Origin: Pontibacillus salicampi
GTDB taxonomy: Bacteria; Bacillota; Bacilli; Bacillales; BH030062
NCBI RefSeq assembly: GCF_042434395.1
Contig: NZ_JBHLTP010000011.1
Coordinates: forward strand, 464,906-528,905
Direction: 5' to 3'
Length of the DNA stretch: 64,000 nt
Shown: in pieces, positions 32,641-41,606 of the stretch
Position numbering within the stretch: position 1 is the first letter of the stretch
Layout of the letters: the number at the start of each line of letters is the position of its first letter
Translations under genes and position numbers: made by a program
The notes under the pieces: model-generated
What the model was told of the DNA's origin: nothing
Databases searched by the model: none
What the model saw: only the letters and a program-made list of their open reading frames with translations

Positions 32641-34845
32641 TTAATGAAATAATCCAGATTCTCTTGATTTCTTCGTTAATTTTTTTGTCCCTTTACTTAA
32701 AGGTCCCTTCAAGAATGTTCCTATACTAAGGAATAATAGAAGAAATCCTAATAAATACAATAAATCTGTTTGCACTCTTGCCTTTACCATTCCTCCAACA
32801 GCTTCTCTCATTAAATCTACAGCATAAGTGAAAGGCAGGAATGGGTGTATGGATTGGAAGAATTCTGGTAGCAATGCAACGGGATATGTTCCTCCAGATC
32901 CAGCAATCTGCAGTACTAAAATAACAATAGCCGTTGCTTTACCAACATCTCCAAAAACAGAGACAAGCGTATAAACGATCGTCATAAACACAACACTTAT
33001 CAATAAGCCGAATGCAATGAATGGGATAGTTTCTGTAATACCTATTTGCAGCAAAAAGATATTCCCAAGCGTTACCACCAGCGTTTGAAGAATACCAATA
33101 CTAATAAATGTGGCTAGCTTCCCAAAATATCGCTCGTAATTACGATGCACATTACTGTGATGAGGTTCAGTGGATAGCAAGGACACCAATAGTAAGGCTC
33201 CTACCCATAAAGATAAAACGGTATAAAATGGCGTCATACCTGTTCCGTAATTCTCTATAGGGAATAGTGCGTTCTTGTTTAATTGAACTGGTTCCGCAAA
33301 GAAATTCTGTTCTGCTGCAGGGTCGTTCTTTAACAGCTCAATAATTTCATTGATATCTGTTTCTCCTTGGATATCTCGAATACGATCAGCGAGCTCATTG
33401 ACTTTTGCATTCACATAAGGATATTCATTCAGCATATATTCGAGAATATCTTGACCTTCAGCAATATTACCTTCTGTATTGGCTAAAATTCTTTCCACTT
33501 CTGGTATGGTAGATTGCACCTCTCCTAAAATGGAGCGTGCATTTTGCAATGTCTGTTTGGCACTTTCAATCTCCGCTAACACTTTAGGTTCTATGTTATT
33601 GTTATATTCCTTTACAAAGGCATCTATTTGATCAGCGGTAGACTTGGATTTATTCTGTAATGTCTTGAGTGTGTCATCAATCTCACCTTGCTGTTCCGAT
33701 AGTAAAGTTTCGAGCTCTGTACTGTCACTTTGAATGTTGCTTAAGCTTTCTTGTATTGCTTGAACTTCCTTTATAGCTTGATCAATAGATTGTTGGGATG
33801 CATTATTTCCTTCCCCTTGTTCCCCATTAGTTTCATTGCCGGATTGACTATTTTGCTGCTGTTCTTTAAGCTGTTGAAGCAGTTTTTCTATTTCTTCCAG
33901 CTGTTGATTGGATTCTTTTGTTTGTTTGGAAATTTGATCCTTAATAGCCTTACTTGAACTTAAATCAATGTCAGCTGATCGAGCCTCTGATAGAAATGCA
34001 TTAACATCCTGTGCAGTTTGCTGGGCTTTCTTTAAATCTTCCTCAACCTTTGGTGCGAGCTCATTTAAACGCTGCTCTGCTTCTTTAAGAAAGGCTGTTG
34101 TTTCATCAATCGTATTCAATCCCTGGTTCGTTACATTCTTCGCTTGTGGAAGCAGACCTTGTACATCATTAATAATGGTAGAGACACGTTTGGAATCATT
34201 GTATGAGCTAGATATTAAATCATGGATTTCTGGTAGATTCTTTTCTAGTTTAAAGACATACTCTTCAAACTGTTTAATATCAGGTAAATCCTTCTCAAGC
34301 TCTACTCCTAGATCATTGAAGAGTTCAGCAATGGTCCCATTCACTTCCGATACAAAGTTACTTGTAATCTGGTCTACAATAACACTAGCGCCTTTTTCTG
34401 TAATTTTAGGTGCGATAGCATTTACCTTCTCATTCACATAATACTGTACCTGAGATTTTTCCGGTTCATCATTCATCACAGTACTCAATTTCTCTGAGAA
34501 GTTTTCTGGGATAACAATTACAGCATAGTAGTCTCCATATTCGAGCTTATCCATTGCCTTATCTTTCGTAGTAAATTGCCAATCAAAATTATCATCTTTC
34601 TTTAACTTCGTTACTAATTCTTTTCCAACATCAATCTCTTTGTCACGGATGGTAGCACCCTTGTCTTCATTAACCACCCCAACTGGAAGCTGGTCTGTTT
34701 GGCTGTAGGGATCCCACGACGCCTCGATATTAAACCAAGCGTACAAGGATGGCAGGATGGTCAATCCTCCAATTAATAAAGCTGCTACCCAATTTGTAGC
34801 TATGTTTTTCCAATCTGTTGAAAAAATGGTCCATATATTTTTCAT
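32641..34845 (-). CDS. yhgE: YhgE/Pip-domain membrane protein
   Basis: 734 residues. One N-terminal membrane segment (about 18-38, VAALLIGGLTILPSLYAWFNI), a long extracellular region with DUF3533-type start (GVVNEDKGATIRDKEIDVGKELV, DYYAVIVIPENFSEKLSTV), coiled-coil and Gln/Glu-rich low-complexity middle (KLLQQLKEQQQNSQSGNE), and five or six C-terminal ABC-2-type membrane segments (about 545-720; GGTYPVALLPEFFQSIHPFLPFTYAVDLMREAVGG). Same plan as phage infection protein Pip and EsaA/YhgE. Physiological role is uncertain; phage receptor or export are options. A TetR-like operator lies upstream. Confidence 0.88.
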   Translation of the reverse strand: MKNIWTIFSTDWKNIATNWVAALLIGGLTILPSLYAWFNIEASWDPYSQTDQLPVGVVNEDKGATIRDKEIDVGKELVTKLKKDDNFDWQFTTKDKAMDKLEYGDYYAVIVIPENFSEKLSTVMNDEPEKSQVQYYVNEKVNAIAPKITEKGASVIVDQITSNFVSEVNGTIAELFNDLGVELEKDLPDIKQFEEYVFKLEKNLPEIHDLISSSYNDSKRVSTIINDVQGLLPQAKNVTNQGLNTIDETTAFLKEAEQRLNELAPKVEEDLKKAQQTAQDVNAFLSEARSADIDLSSSKAIKDQISKQTKESNQQLEEIEKLLQQLKEQQQNSQSGNETNGEQGEGNNASQQSIDQAIKEVQAIQESLSNIQSDSTELETLLSEQQGEIDDTLKTLQNKSKSTADQIDAFVKEYNNNIEPKVLAEIESAKQTLQNARSILGEVQSTIPEVERILANTEGNIAEGQDILEYMLNEYPYVNAKVNELADRIRDIQGETDINEIIELLKNDPAAEQNFFAEPVQLNKNALFPIENYGTGMTPFYTVLSLWVGALLLVSLLSTEPHHSNVHRNYERYFGKLATFISIGILQTLVVTLGNIFLLQIGITETIPFIAFGLLISVVFMTIVYTLVSVFGDVGKATAIVILVLQIAGSGGTYPVALLPEFFQSIHPFLPFTYAVDLMREAVGGMVKARVQTDLLYLLGFLLLFLSIGTFLKGPLSKGTKKLTKKSRESGLFH

Positions 34846-34872
34846 ATGTCGATGCTCCTGTTTACATTATAC

Positions 34873-34886
34873 TGAACAACTGTTCA
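34873..34886. promoter_or_regulatory. Dyad operator upstream of yhgE
   Basis: TGAACA-AC-TGTTCA, a perfect six-base inverted repeat extended by AT-rich flanks (ATA...TAT), lying about 30 bases before the yhgE start and next to a minus-strand TATAAT (34866-34871). Size and position suit a TetR-family repressor such as YhgD in B. subtilis. No tetR gene is in the window. Confidence 0.55.
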
Positions 34887-35093
34887 TTATACTCCTTTTC
34901 ACAGAAAGATGGTACCGTGAAAATTTACTACTATAATGTAAGCTCAGAAATCACCTCATTCTAGGTTAAATTATTATCATCATGGAGGTAAATCATGTAT
35001 AGGAAAGGAGAATCATTACATCAGAGGATGGCAGGAATATAAGCGAGCTATATGACAGTGCATTACTGGTCTCAGGTTCTTTTAGTACAGGTA

Positions 35094-35133
35094 AATTAAA
35101 TAAGGGTGACTCCACTAATAGAAGTCACCCTTA
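35094..35133 (-). terminator. Terminator of MFS gene
   Basis: TAAGGGTGACT, loop, AGTCACCCTTA, followed on the minus strand by TTTAATTTA. Confidence 0.8.
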
Positions 35134-35138
35134 GGCTG

Positions 35139-36359
35139 CTATTTACGATTTGCAGTTTCCATACGACGGAGCCATGCAGTTAACAGAACAGCCCCGACAA
35201 CCATGACACCACCTATCCAAGGCGTATGAATTAATCCGATGGAATCAACGATAAGCCCGCCAACGAATGAGCCGATAGCTATGCCCACATTAAAGGCCGC
35301 AATGTTCAATGCAGAGGCTACGTTAACAGCTGATGGCACATACTTCTCTGCTAAGTTCACAACGATAATTTGCAGTGTAGGCACGTTCATGAAAGCAAAT
35401 AACCCCATGAAGAATATTGCAATTACACCGACTACCTTAAACGGAATGGCGAACGTTAGTACAAAGAGAACGATGGCTTGGAAGACAAACATCCAAAATA
35501 AAGCTTTAATAGGATTTTGGTTAGCGGCTTTTCCACCGATTGTATTCCCGATAGCCACAGCTAACCCATAAAACACAAGGATAATACTTACGAAACCTGG
35601 TTTAAAGCCTGTTACTTCCTCAAGGAGAGGGGCAAGGTACGTAAAGGCGACAAAGGTCCCGCCATATCCAAGGGCTGTAATTAAAAAGGCCAGCATAATT
35701 CTACCGTTTTTCAAAATTTTCAACTGGTCACTAAATTTAGCTGGTGGGGACTCTTCCAAGTTTTTCGGTACCAAAATGGCACTAGCAATAATTCCAATTA
35801 CACCTAATAAAGCAACACCTGCAAAGGTCGCTCTCCACCCGAATGTTTGACCAATAAATGTACCCAATGGCACACCCGTTACGGTTGCCACGGTTAATCC
35901 CGTAAACATGAACGCAATGGCACTGGCTCGCTTGTGCTCAGGTACCAAGCTTGCGGCAATGGTAGAGCCTATAGAGAAAAAGATTCCATGTGAAAATGCT
36001 GTTACAAATCGAGCAACTAATAATAAGCTGAAGCTTGTTGAGATAGCAGCAATTCCATTTCCTAAAATGAATACAACCATAAGTGCTATTAATAAGTTTT
36101 TTCGCCCCATCTTACTGGTTAATGCAGTTAATACTGGAGCTCCTACAGCTACACCAATTGCGTAGCCAGAAACGAGAAGACCCGCTAGTGTAATGGAGAT
36201 AGTGAGATCGTCGGAGATGGACGACAGTAAACCCACTGGTACAAATTCTGTAGTTCCTATTCCAAAAGCACTAATCGCTAGTGCTAACAAAGCAAATTTA
36301 TTACTTCCTTTTGATTTCTCCTCTGGTTGCGTGTGAATAGCTTGAGCTTGAGAACCCAT
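35139..36359 (-). CDS. MFS transporter, DHA1 drug-exporter type
   Basis: 406 residues from ATG 36359 (MGSQAQAIHTQPEEKSKGSNKF) behind AAGGAGGAAAC; the frame stays open upstream but has no start signal. Twelve membrane segments. GIGTTEFVPVGLLSSISDDL in segment 1, the motif-A loop SKMGRKNLLIALM (about 76-88) and GTFIGQTFGWRATF place it in the AraJ/YdhP/chloramphenicol-resistance branch of sugar- or drug-exporting MFS proteins. Substrate unknown. The long upstream region carries repeated palindromes likely to bind its regulator. Confidence 0.88.
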   Translation of the reverse strand: MGSQAQAIHTQPEEKSKGSNKFALLALAISAFGIGTTEFVPVGLLSSISDDLTISITLAGLLVSGYAIGVAVGAPVLTALTSKMGRKNLLIALMVVFILGNGIAAISTSFSLLLVARFVTAFSHGIFFSIGSTIAASLVPEHKRASAIAFMFTGLTVATVTGVPLGTFIGQTFGWRATFAGVALLGVIGIIASAILVPKNLEESPPAKFSDQLKILKNGRIMLAFLITALGYGGTFVAFTYLAPLLEEVTGFKPGFVSIILVFYGLAVAIGNTIGGKAANQNPIKALFWMFVFQAIVLFVLTFAIPFKVVGVIAIFFMGLFAFMNVPTLQIIVVNLAEKYVPSAVNVASALNIAAFNVGIAIGSFVGGLIVDSIGLIHTPWIGGVMVVGAVLLTAWLRRMETANRK

Positions 36360-36468
36360 ACTTAGTTTCCTCCTTATTGCATTGTTCTTATTCTTGAGTT
36401 GTGGATTGGAGGGTGAAACGCCGGCGCCATTTGTTTTTCCCTCACTGCATAACATATTATTGCGCACA

Positions 36469-36538
36469 CCCATTCGAATGGGAAGTACGTACTTTAAAGT
36501 GCTGTAGGTACCTTCTGGTTCGGTAGGCACTTTAAAGT
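36469..36538. promoter_or_regulatory. Palindromic operator array upstream of MFS gene
   Basis: Two identical palindromes ACTTTAAAGT at 36491-36500 and 36529-36538, centres 38 bases apart, with flanks in mirrored orientation (GT..GC and GC..AA). A separate perfect palindrome CCCATTCGAATGGG is at 36469-36482. Related half sites AAAGTGCGTAC and GTAAGTGCC (minus strand) occur farther upstream near 36625-36650. This suggests MarR/HxlR-type repressor sites. The rest of the 366-base gap up to argS shows no gene. Confidence 0.5.
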
Positions 36539-36725
36539 AACTATCAGGTTCTTTAGAAAGACTTATTACATCTAAGAACCAACATTGATTATGCAGCCTG
36601 GTCTAACATTTGAATAGTACGCACTTTGTTGTTCTATAGGCACTTACAGGTAACAAATATGGACTCTCAAGGAATGTACAAGCTATCTGTTATTTAATTT
36701 TTTTAATACGTAATCAGAAGATAAG

Positions 36726-38432
36726 CTACATTTTAGTTGGGGCTTCTATATTTAAAAGACGCAGCCCCTCTTTTAAAACAGTAGTTACAGCAAATACAAT
36801 AGTTATACGAGTTTGCTGAAAAGTACTCTCTTCCAACACACGGACTTTCGTATAAAATCGATTAAAGCTTTGTGCTAACTGAAGAAGATACTTTGCCAAG
36901 CGAGCAGGGTTGTACTCACCAGCCGAAGCTTTTATAATATCCGGAAATTCTTGTAGTAATTTAATAATTGGCCACATAGTCTCCATGTCATCTTGTGCAA
37001 ATAGCAAGGAGGTAGTTTGGGGCATAGGTGCTCCTTTCGCAAGCAAAGAGCAGCCGCGAGCATAAGTATATTGCAAATACGGTGCTGTTTCACCGTCAAA
37101 ACGTAGCATGTCATCATAAGAAAATTCAATATCGTTGGATCGATGATGCTTAATATCATGAAAAATAACCGCACCAACCCCTACTTTTCTCGCTACTATC
37201 TCCTTATTTTCTAACAAAGGGTTCTTTTCTTCTATGTTCGCTTCCGCTAATTGAATCGCTTTTTCCAGAACCTCCTGGAGAAAAACTACTTTCCCTTTAC
37301 GAGTGGACATTTTCTTTCCATCTCTTAGCATCATTCCAAATGGAACATGGATCAGCTTATCTGCCCACTCATAACCCATTTTTACTAATACCGCTTTTAA
37401 TTGTTCAAAATGCAGGCTCTGTTCGTTCCCAACCACATACAAGGACTCGGTAAAGTGATACGTTTCCATTCGATCGACCGCAGCAGCAAGGTCACGGGTC
37501 GTATAAAGCGTGGTACCATCAGATTTTTTGATGAGTGCTGGAGGCATACCATAGTCATCTAGAGATACCACTTCAGCTCCTTCGGAACGGACCAATAAAC
37601 CTTTTTCCTGAAGCTTCGTAATAATGGCTGGTGTTTGAGGGTGATGGTAAGCTTCGCTTTTATAAGAGTCGAAGGAAACACCGAGAAGGTCATAAATATT
37701 TTGGAATTCTTTTCGCGATTCTTCTCGAAACCATTCCCATAAGGACGTTGCATAGGCATCACCGTTTTCAAGCTTCTGAAACCATTCACGCCCCTTGTTA
37801 TTTAAAGCATCATCCTGTTCTGCTTCTCTATGGAAACGTACATACAGCTTTAAGAGCTCTTGAATTGGATTTAGACGTACTTTTTCCTCCTCTCCCCACC
37901 AAGTGTAAGCGGCAATGAGCTTACCAAATTGGGTACCCCAGTCCCCTAAATAATTAATGCGAACAACCTTATACCCACACTTCTCTAAAAGATTGGCAAT
38001 AGCACTCCCAATTACAGTTGAACGAAGGTGTCCCATGGAGAAAGGTTTAGCAATATTAGGGGAGGACAAATCCATCGTTATGGTCTTACCATCCCCTTCG
38101 TATTGAGTACCGTATGCGTTCCCCTTCTCTATAATAGTGGATAATACAGATGTAGCTACTTCTTCTTTTTGGTAAAACATATTCACATATGGTCCTACCG
38201 ATTCCACCCGTTCAAACTGGGAAGAACATTGCTCTCTCAGTTGCTCCGCTAGCACCTCAGCAATTAACTTTGGATTTTGATGCTGCAAGCTGGCTAGAGC
38301 AAAGCATGGAAAAGCTATGTCTCCCATATGCTCGTATTTAGGAGCTTCAAGCAATTCAGTAACCCGCTCCTTAGATAGCTGTCCTTCTAACTGTTCATAT
38401 ATGGCTTGTGCCGTGGCTGTTTTTGACGTCAT
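36726..38432 (-). CDS. argS: Arginyl-tRNA synthetase
   Basis: 568 residues, class I synthetase charging tRNA-Arg. N-terminal Add-1 tRNA-recognition domain (about 1-115), HIGH-equivalent SPNIAKPFSMGHLRSTVIG (about 124-142), YTTRDLAAAVDRM, KMSK-like KKMSTRKGKVV and the C-terminal anticodon-binding domain (DALR, ARLAKYLLQLAQSFNRFY). Controlled by the arginine T-box leader immediately upstream. ArgS of this type is common in Firmicutes. Confidence 0.97.
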   Translation of the reverse strand: MTSKTATAQAIYEQLEGQLSKERVTELLEAPKYEHMGDIAFPCFALASLQHQNPKLIAEVLAEQLREQCSSQFERVESVGPYVNMFYQKEEVATSVLSTIIEKGNAYGTQYEGDGKTITMDLSSPNIAKPFSMGHLRSTVIGSAIANLLEKCGYKVVRINYLGDWGTQFGKLIAAYTWWGEEEKVRLNPIQELLKLYVRFHREAEQDDALNNKGREWFQKLENGDAYATSLWEWFREESRKEFQNIYDLLGVSFDSYKSEAYHHPQTPAIITKLQEKGLLVRSEGAEVVSLDDYGMPPALIKKSDGTTLYTTRDLAAAVDRMETYHFTESLYVVGNEQSLHFEQLKAVLVKMGYEWADKLIHVPFGMMLRDGKKMSTRKGKVVFLQEVLEKAIQLAEANIEEKNPLLENKEIVARKVGVGAVIFHDIKHHRSNDIEFSYDDMLRFDGETAPYLQYTYARGCSLLAKGAPMPQTTSLLFAQDDMETMWPIIKLLQEFPDIIKASAGEYNPARLAKYLLQLAQSFNRFYTKVRVLEESTFQQTRITIVFAVTTVLKEGLRLLNIEAPTKM

Positions 38433-38469
38433 TATTTGCTCCTCCTTTTATGGTAATGCTCTAGCGTGA

Positions 38470-38735
38470 ACCAAAAAAAACCGCCCCTTTTCCAATATTG
38501 GAAAAGAGACGGGTATTATCCGTGGTACCACTCTTCTTTCACAGGAGAATCTACCGCAATTCACCTGTAAGCACTCTATGCTCTATAACGCGAGCTACCG
38601 ACTCCCCCTACTGTAAGTTCAAGGTAATGCCTCCGAAGTCCGGTTCATCCCACTTTCGTTCTCAGGCTTCCACCATCCCTGATTCGCTGTTCAACTCTAA
38701 TGAGATTACTCTCTTCCTCAACGGCAACGTTAGAT
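38470..38735 (-). promoter_or_regulatory. Arginine T-box leader of argS
   Basis: On the minus strand: AGTA motif of stem I (GAGAGTAATC), specifier loop GAAC-CGG-AC with the Arg codon CGG at 38640-38642, T-box AGAGTGGTACCACGG (38520-38534), then the terminator CCGTCTCTTTTCC...GGAAAAGGGGCGG plus eight T (about 38473-38513). The specifier loop aligns with that of the trpS leader, differing at the codon (TGG there, CGG here), which confirms both. Confidence 0.95.
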
Positions 38736-38745
38736 TTAATTACTT

Positions 38746-38780
38746 ATTGTATAGAAGGATGTTCTAAAAGTAAAGAACAT
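38746..38780 (-). promoter_or_regulatory. Promoter of argS with overlapping dyad
   Basis: Minus-strand -35 TTTACT (38769-38774) and -10 TACAAT (38746-38751), 17-base spacer. A dyad ATGTTCT...AGAACAT (38759-38765 and 38774-38780) brackets the -35 and might bind a regulator. Confidence 0.6.
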
Positions 38781-38866
38781 TTTGTATTTTGTGTTATTAT
38801 GAATGCTGTTGATATGGAATTAATAATTCCTCATTAGATAAGCACCTGCAAGAGGGAGTAGGTATA

Positions 38867-39034
38867 TTGAGCAAAATAGAAAGCACATTTGATATTCGTT
38901 CAGAAACAGAAAGACTATTCATTAGACCATTAAGGCAAGCTGATTTTACTAATTGGTTAAATGCCTTTAAAAGCAGAATTCCTTCTTTTCATCGTCATGA
39001 CAAAGGACAGATAAAAGGTCACTCCCTATATTAG
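38867..39034 (+). pseudogene. Truncated GNAT acetyltransferase (N-terminal fragment)
   Basis: 55 codons from TTG 38867 (MSKIESTFDIRSETERLFIR, then PLRQADFTNWLNAFKSRIPS) behind GAGGGAGTAGG. This is the opening of a GNAT acetyltransferase (beta1 'ERLFIRPLRQADF' and helix 1); a complete enzyme needs about 180 residues and the acetyl-CoA loop, both missing. The frame runs into the terminator of the lacI gene (HRHDKGQIKGHSLY). It looks like a 3' deletion remnant rather than a working gene. Confidence 0.7.
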
Positions 39035-39047
39035 GGAAGTGACCTTT
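39012..39047. terminator. Terminator of MalR-like gene
   Basis: AAAGGTCACT.CCCTA, loop, TAGGG.AGTGACCTTT; lies next to the lacI-type stop on the minus strand and overlaps the acetyltransferase remnant. Confidence 0.85.
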
Positions 39048-39055
39048 GGTACATT

Positions 39056-40078
39056 CTATTCTAATTGCTTGACGGAATCCCGCTCTACAATGTTATGTGG
39101 AACAATAATCCGTTTAATAGGTTCATCCTTGTTTTTCACATTCTCGATTAAGCATTTAGCAGCCTGATTACCAAGCTGGAAAATTTGCACATCGGTAGTT
39201 GTCAGAGCTGGCCTTATAATTTCTGATAGGTAGACATTGTTAAAGCTGACAAGAGATACATCCTCTGGTACCCTAATACCGAACTCAGCTAGCATGGTCA
39301 ACATGCCAACGCTCATTAAATCATCCGCCACAACAAGACCTGTGGGTGGTTTATCCATCTGAAACAATTCCCTGACTGCTTCCTTGCCACCTGATGTGAG
39401 TAACTCCGTGTACACCTGATACGAATTGTCTATCGGTATGCCTGCTTGCTGAAGCGCTAGTTTATATCCAGCAACTCGATCCTCTGTAACGGTCAAATTA
39501 GGATCGCCGCCTACAAAGGCTATACGGGTATGGCCTTTCTCAATAAGAACGTCTGTAATATCTATGGCTGCCTGGATATTATCGTTATCGATATGATTTA
39601 CTTCATTCATATTTCCAGTCGGTTTTCCAATTAGCACATATGGAAAGCCTCTCTCCAATAAATAATCAGCCACTCTGTCATCCTTGCTAGAATATAGAAG
39701 CATCATGCCGTCCACCTGATGTCCTTCCACCATTCTGCGAACACTTTCCATGACCTCATCCTCTGTCTCCCCTGTGGAAATGTTCAAGGAATATTGCTCT
39801 TTATGGGCTACAGAACTAACTCCTCTTAGTACCTCTGGGAAAAAAGGATTTTGCAACGCTTTATCTGCTGATGATTTCATGACGATTCCTAATGTTTGGG
39901 TAGAATTGTTAGCCAAACTTCGTGCATTGATATTGGGATGATAACCAAGATCCTTCATTGCCTTTCGAACTCTTTTCTTGGTTGCCATACTGATTCTTGG
40001 GTTGTCCGATAACACTCTCGACACAGTGGAAGGTGCTACATTTGCTGCTTTTGCTACATCCTTTATGGTTATGCCCAT
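39056..40078 (-). CDS. LacI-family transcriptional regulator (MalR-like)
   Basis: 340 residues from ATG 40078 (MGITIKDVAKAANVAPSTVSRVLSD), ribosome binding site AGGTGA. Helix-turn-helix and hinge (about 3-60, GYHPNINARSLANNSTQTLGIV), then a periplasmic-binding-type effector domain (FPYVLIGKPTGNMNEVNHIDNDN, HTRIAFVGGDP, LVVADDLMSVGMLTMLAE). Similar in sequence to MalR regulators and to the LacI-type protein at 50.8-51.9 kb. It directly follows the amylase-like gene with a 34-base gap, so it may be cotranscribed with and regulate it. Effector probably a maltosaccharide, by inference. Confidence 0.88.
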   Translation of the reverse strand: MGITIKDVAKAANVAPSTVSRVLSDNPRISMATKKRVRKAMKDLGYHPNINARSLANNSTQTLGIVMKSSADKALQNPFFPEVLRGVSSVAHKEQYSLNISTGETEDEVMESVRRMVEGHQVDGMMLLYSSKDDRVADYLLERGFPYVLIGKPTGNMNEVNHIDNDNIQAAIDITDVLIEKGHTRIAFVGGDPNLTVTEDRVAGYKLALQQAGIPIDNSYQVYTELLTSGGKEAVRELFQMDKPPTGLVVADDLMSVGMLTMLAEFGIRVPEDVSLVSFNNVYLSEIIRPALTTTDVQIFQLGNQAAKCLIENVKNKDEPIKRIIVPHNIVERDSVKQLE

Positions 40079-40112
40079 TCTCAATCACCTACTTTTATCA
40101 TAATACCGCTTA

Positions 40113-41606
40113 CTATGTCTTTTGTTTGTTTTTCACTGTAACAACTATTACAAAGCCTATAAACGCACCCATTACGAGGATTACAGCACCAACGAAGAGC
40201 AAATTCACACCCTGATTGTCTTCTTCTACGTATATATCTGCAGTCTCTCTGTCTAATGCAATTTTATATTGATTATCTCCTTGATTCCGGACTATCGTAT
40301 CATATACCAATCCACGAAGCTGTTTATCCTCTGATATATTACTCAGGGTAGCGGATTTGGTTGTAACATCATTATTAATAGCTATGTAAACCGTCTCCCC
40401 CTGATAGGATCGTTTAAATACTGCAAAAGCTCCATCGTCTATTATTTGTTCGAAACTCCCCTTTCGCAAGGCAGGAAATCTACCCCTTATAGCCGCTAAC
40501 TGTTCCATATGAGCCTTAATATCAGATTCTCCGCTTTTAAAGTTCATAATAGGATTATTTGTATGATCACTATCCAAAGCAATTTCACTGCCATAATACA
40601 AAGAAGGTGTTCCAGGTGTAGCATATAGATAGGTTAATGCAAGCTTCCATCTTGTCGTTGGATTATGTTTTTGCTGAAAGGCACGATTGGTAAACCGCTC
40701 TGTATATAAATTATCTACAAATGTAAGCATAGCAGACCCTTGTTCTTCATTAAGCTGGTATTCGGCTATATCTGAAATATTTCCTCCTGGTGCAGAAAAC
40801 AAGCTAGCTGCCTGCTCATATAGCGAATACTGTGTTACCAAATCAACTCCTGCGTTTTGAAGAGAAGCTCTTTTATTTTCTTGTTGTACATCTCCAATAA
40901 TAATCGTATTCTCAATTTCTGTATCGACTTTCTCTATAAAAGATATTGGGAGCTCGTCCATAGAGGAGATACGAAAGCCATCTGCTCCTGTTTCCTCTTT
41001 CCAAAAGCGTAGCGTTTCCAAAGCATATTCTTGTACGCTAGCATTCGAAAAGTTAAGCTTCGGTAAACCTTCTGTATAGTTTCGAGAAAATTCTCCTGTA
41101 TTATTCTCTTGTGATTCCTCATACCAATTATCCTTACTGCTATCCTCTACCCATGAGTGTGAGTCAGAGGTATAGCGTAATGGTGTGGTTAGAATTACTT
41201 TCATATCCTGCTGATGCGCAGCTTCTACTAAACGCTTGGCGTCCTCTAACGATCCAAATTGCTCCTCAACGCTACGAAAATCCTCTATCCAAAAACCGTG
41301 ATACCCACCTTCTGCATTCTCCATTATCGGTGACAGCATGATGGTCGTAAAACCACGCTCTTTTATGTAGTCTAGTTTATCTATAATCCCTTGCAAATCA
41401 CCGCCATGATATGCATCGGGGTTATCAGGATCTACTTGTTGATTGTTGCTATTTTCTCCATCATGAAATCGATCGACCATTATGGAATAAATTACTTCTT
41501 CCTCTACCTTACGTTCTTCTTTTTCAGCCGCACCTGCGAATGGCAGGCCATAAAAAAGAAGAAACGGAATAAGTAGAATAACACTCCTTACACTCGTGTT
41601 GCGCAT
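40113..41606 (-). CDS. Membrane-anchored GH13 alpha-amylase homologue lacking catalytic residues
   Basis: 497 residues: Sec signal peptide (about 1-26, ending FAGA), a GH13 TIM barrel starting VIYSIMVDRFHDGENSNNQQVDPDNPDAYHGGDLQGI, a C-terminal beta domain, and one membrane anchor (about 468-490) with KNKQKT inside. The barrel is recognisable, but every catalytic position is changed: region II is GADGFRIS (nucleophile Asp to Ser214), region III IIIGDV (acid/base Glu to Asp239), region IV FVDNLYTERF (His-Asp to Leu300-Tyr301), and region I ILTTPLRY lacks DxxxNH. It is probably a carbohydrate-binding pseudoenzyme on the cell surface, perhaps a sensor. Confidence 0.85.
   Translation of the reverse strand: MRNTSVRSVILLIPFLLFYGLPFAGAAEKEERKVEEEVIYSIMVDRFHDGENSNNQQVDPDNPDAYHGGDLQGIIDKLDYIKERGFTTIMLSPIMENAEGGYHGFWIEDFRSVEEQFGSLEDAKRLVEAAHQQDMKVILTTPLRYTSDSHSWVEDSSKDNWYEESQENNTGEFSRNYTEGLPKLNFSNASVQEYALETLRFWKEETGADGFRISSMDELPISFIEKVDTEIENTIIIGDVQQENKRASLQNAGVDLVTQYSLYEQAASLFSAPGGNISDIAEYQLNEEQGSAMLTFVDNLYTERFTNRAFQQKHNPTTRWKLALTYLYATPGTPSLYYGSEIALDSDHTNNPIMNFKSGESDIKAHMEQLAAIRGRFPALRKGSFEQIIDDGAFAVFKRSYQGETVYIAINNDVTTKSATLSNISEDKQLRGLVYDTIVRNQGDNQYKIALDRETADIYVEEDNQGVNLLFVGAVILVMGAFIGFVIVVTVKNKQKT

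Noticed and set aside
34991..35041. Very short frame (MYRKGESLHQRMAGI) behind TGGAGGTAAATC
   Set aside because: Only 15 codons, no family match and no following structure that would make it a leader peptide.
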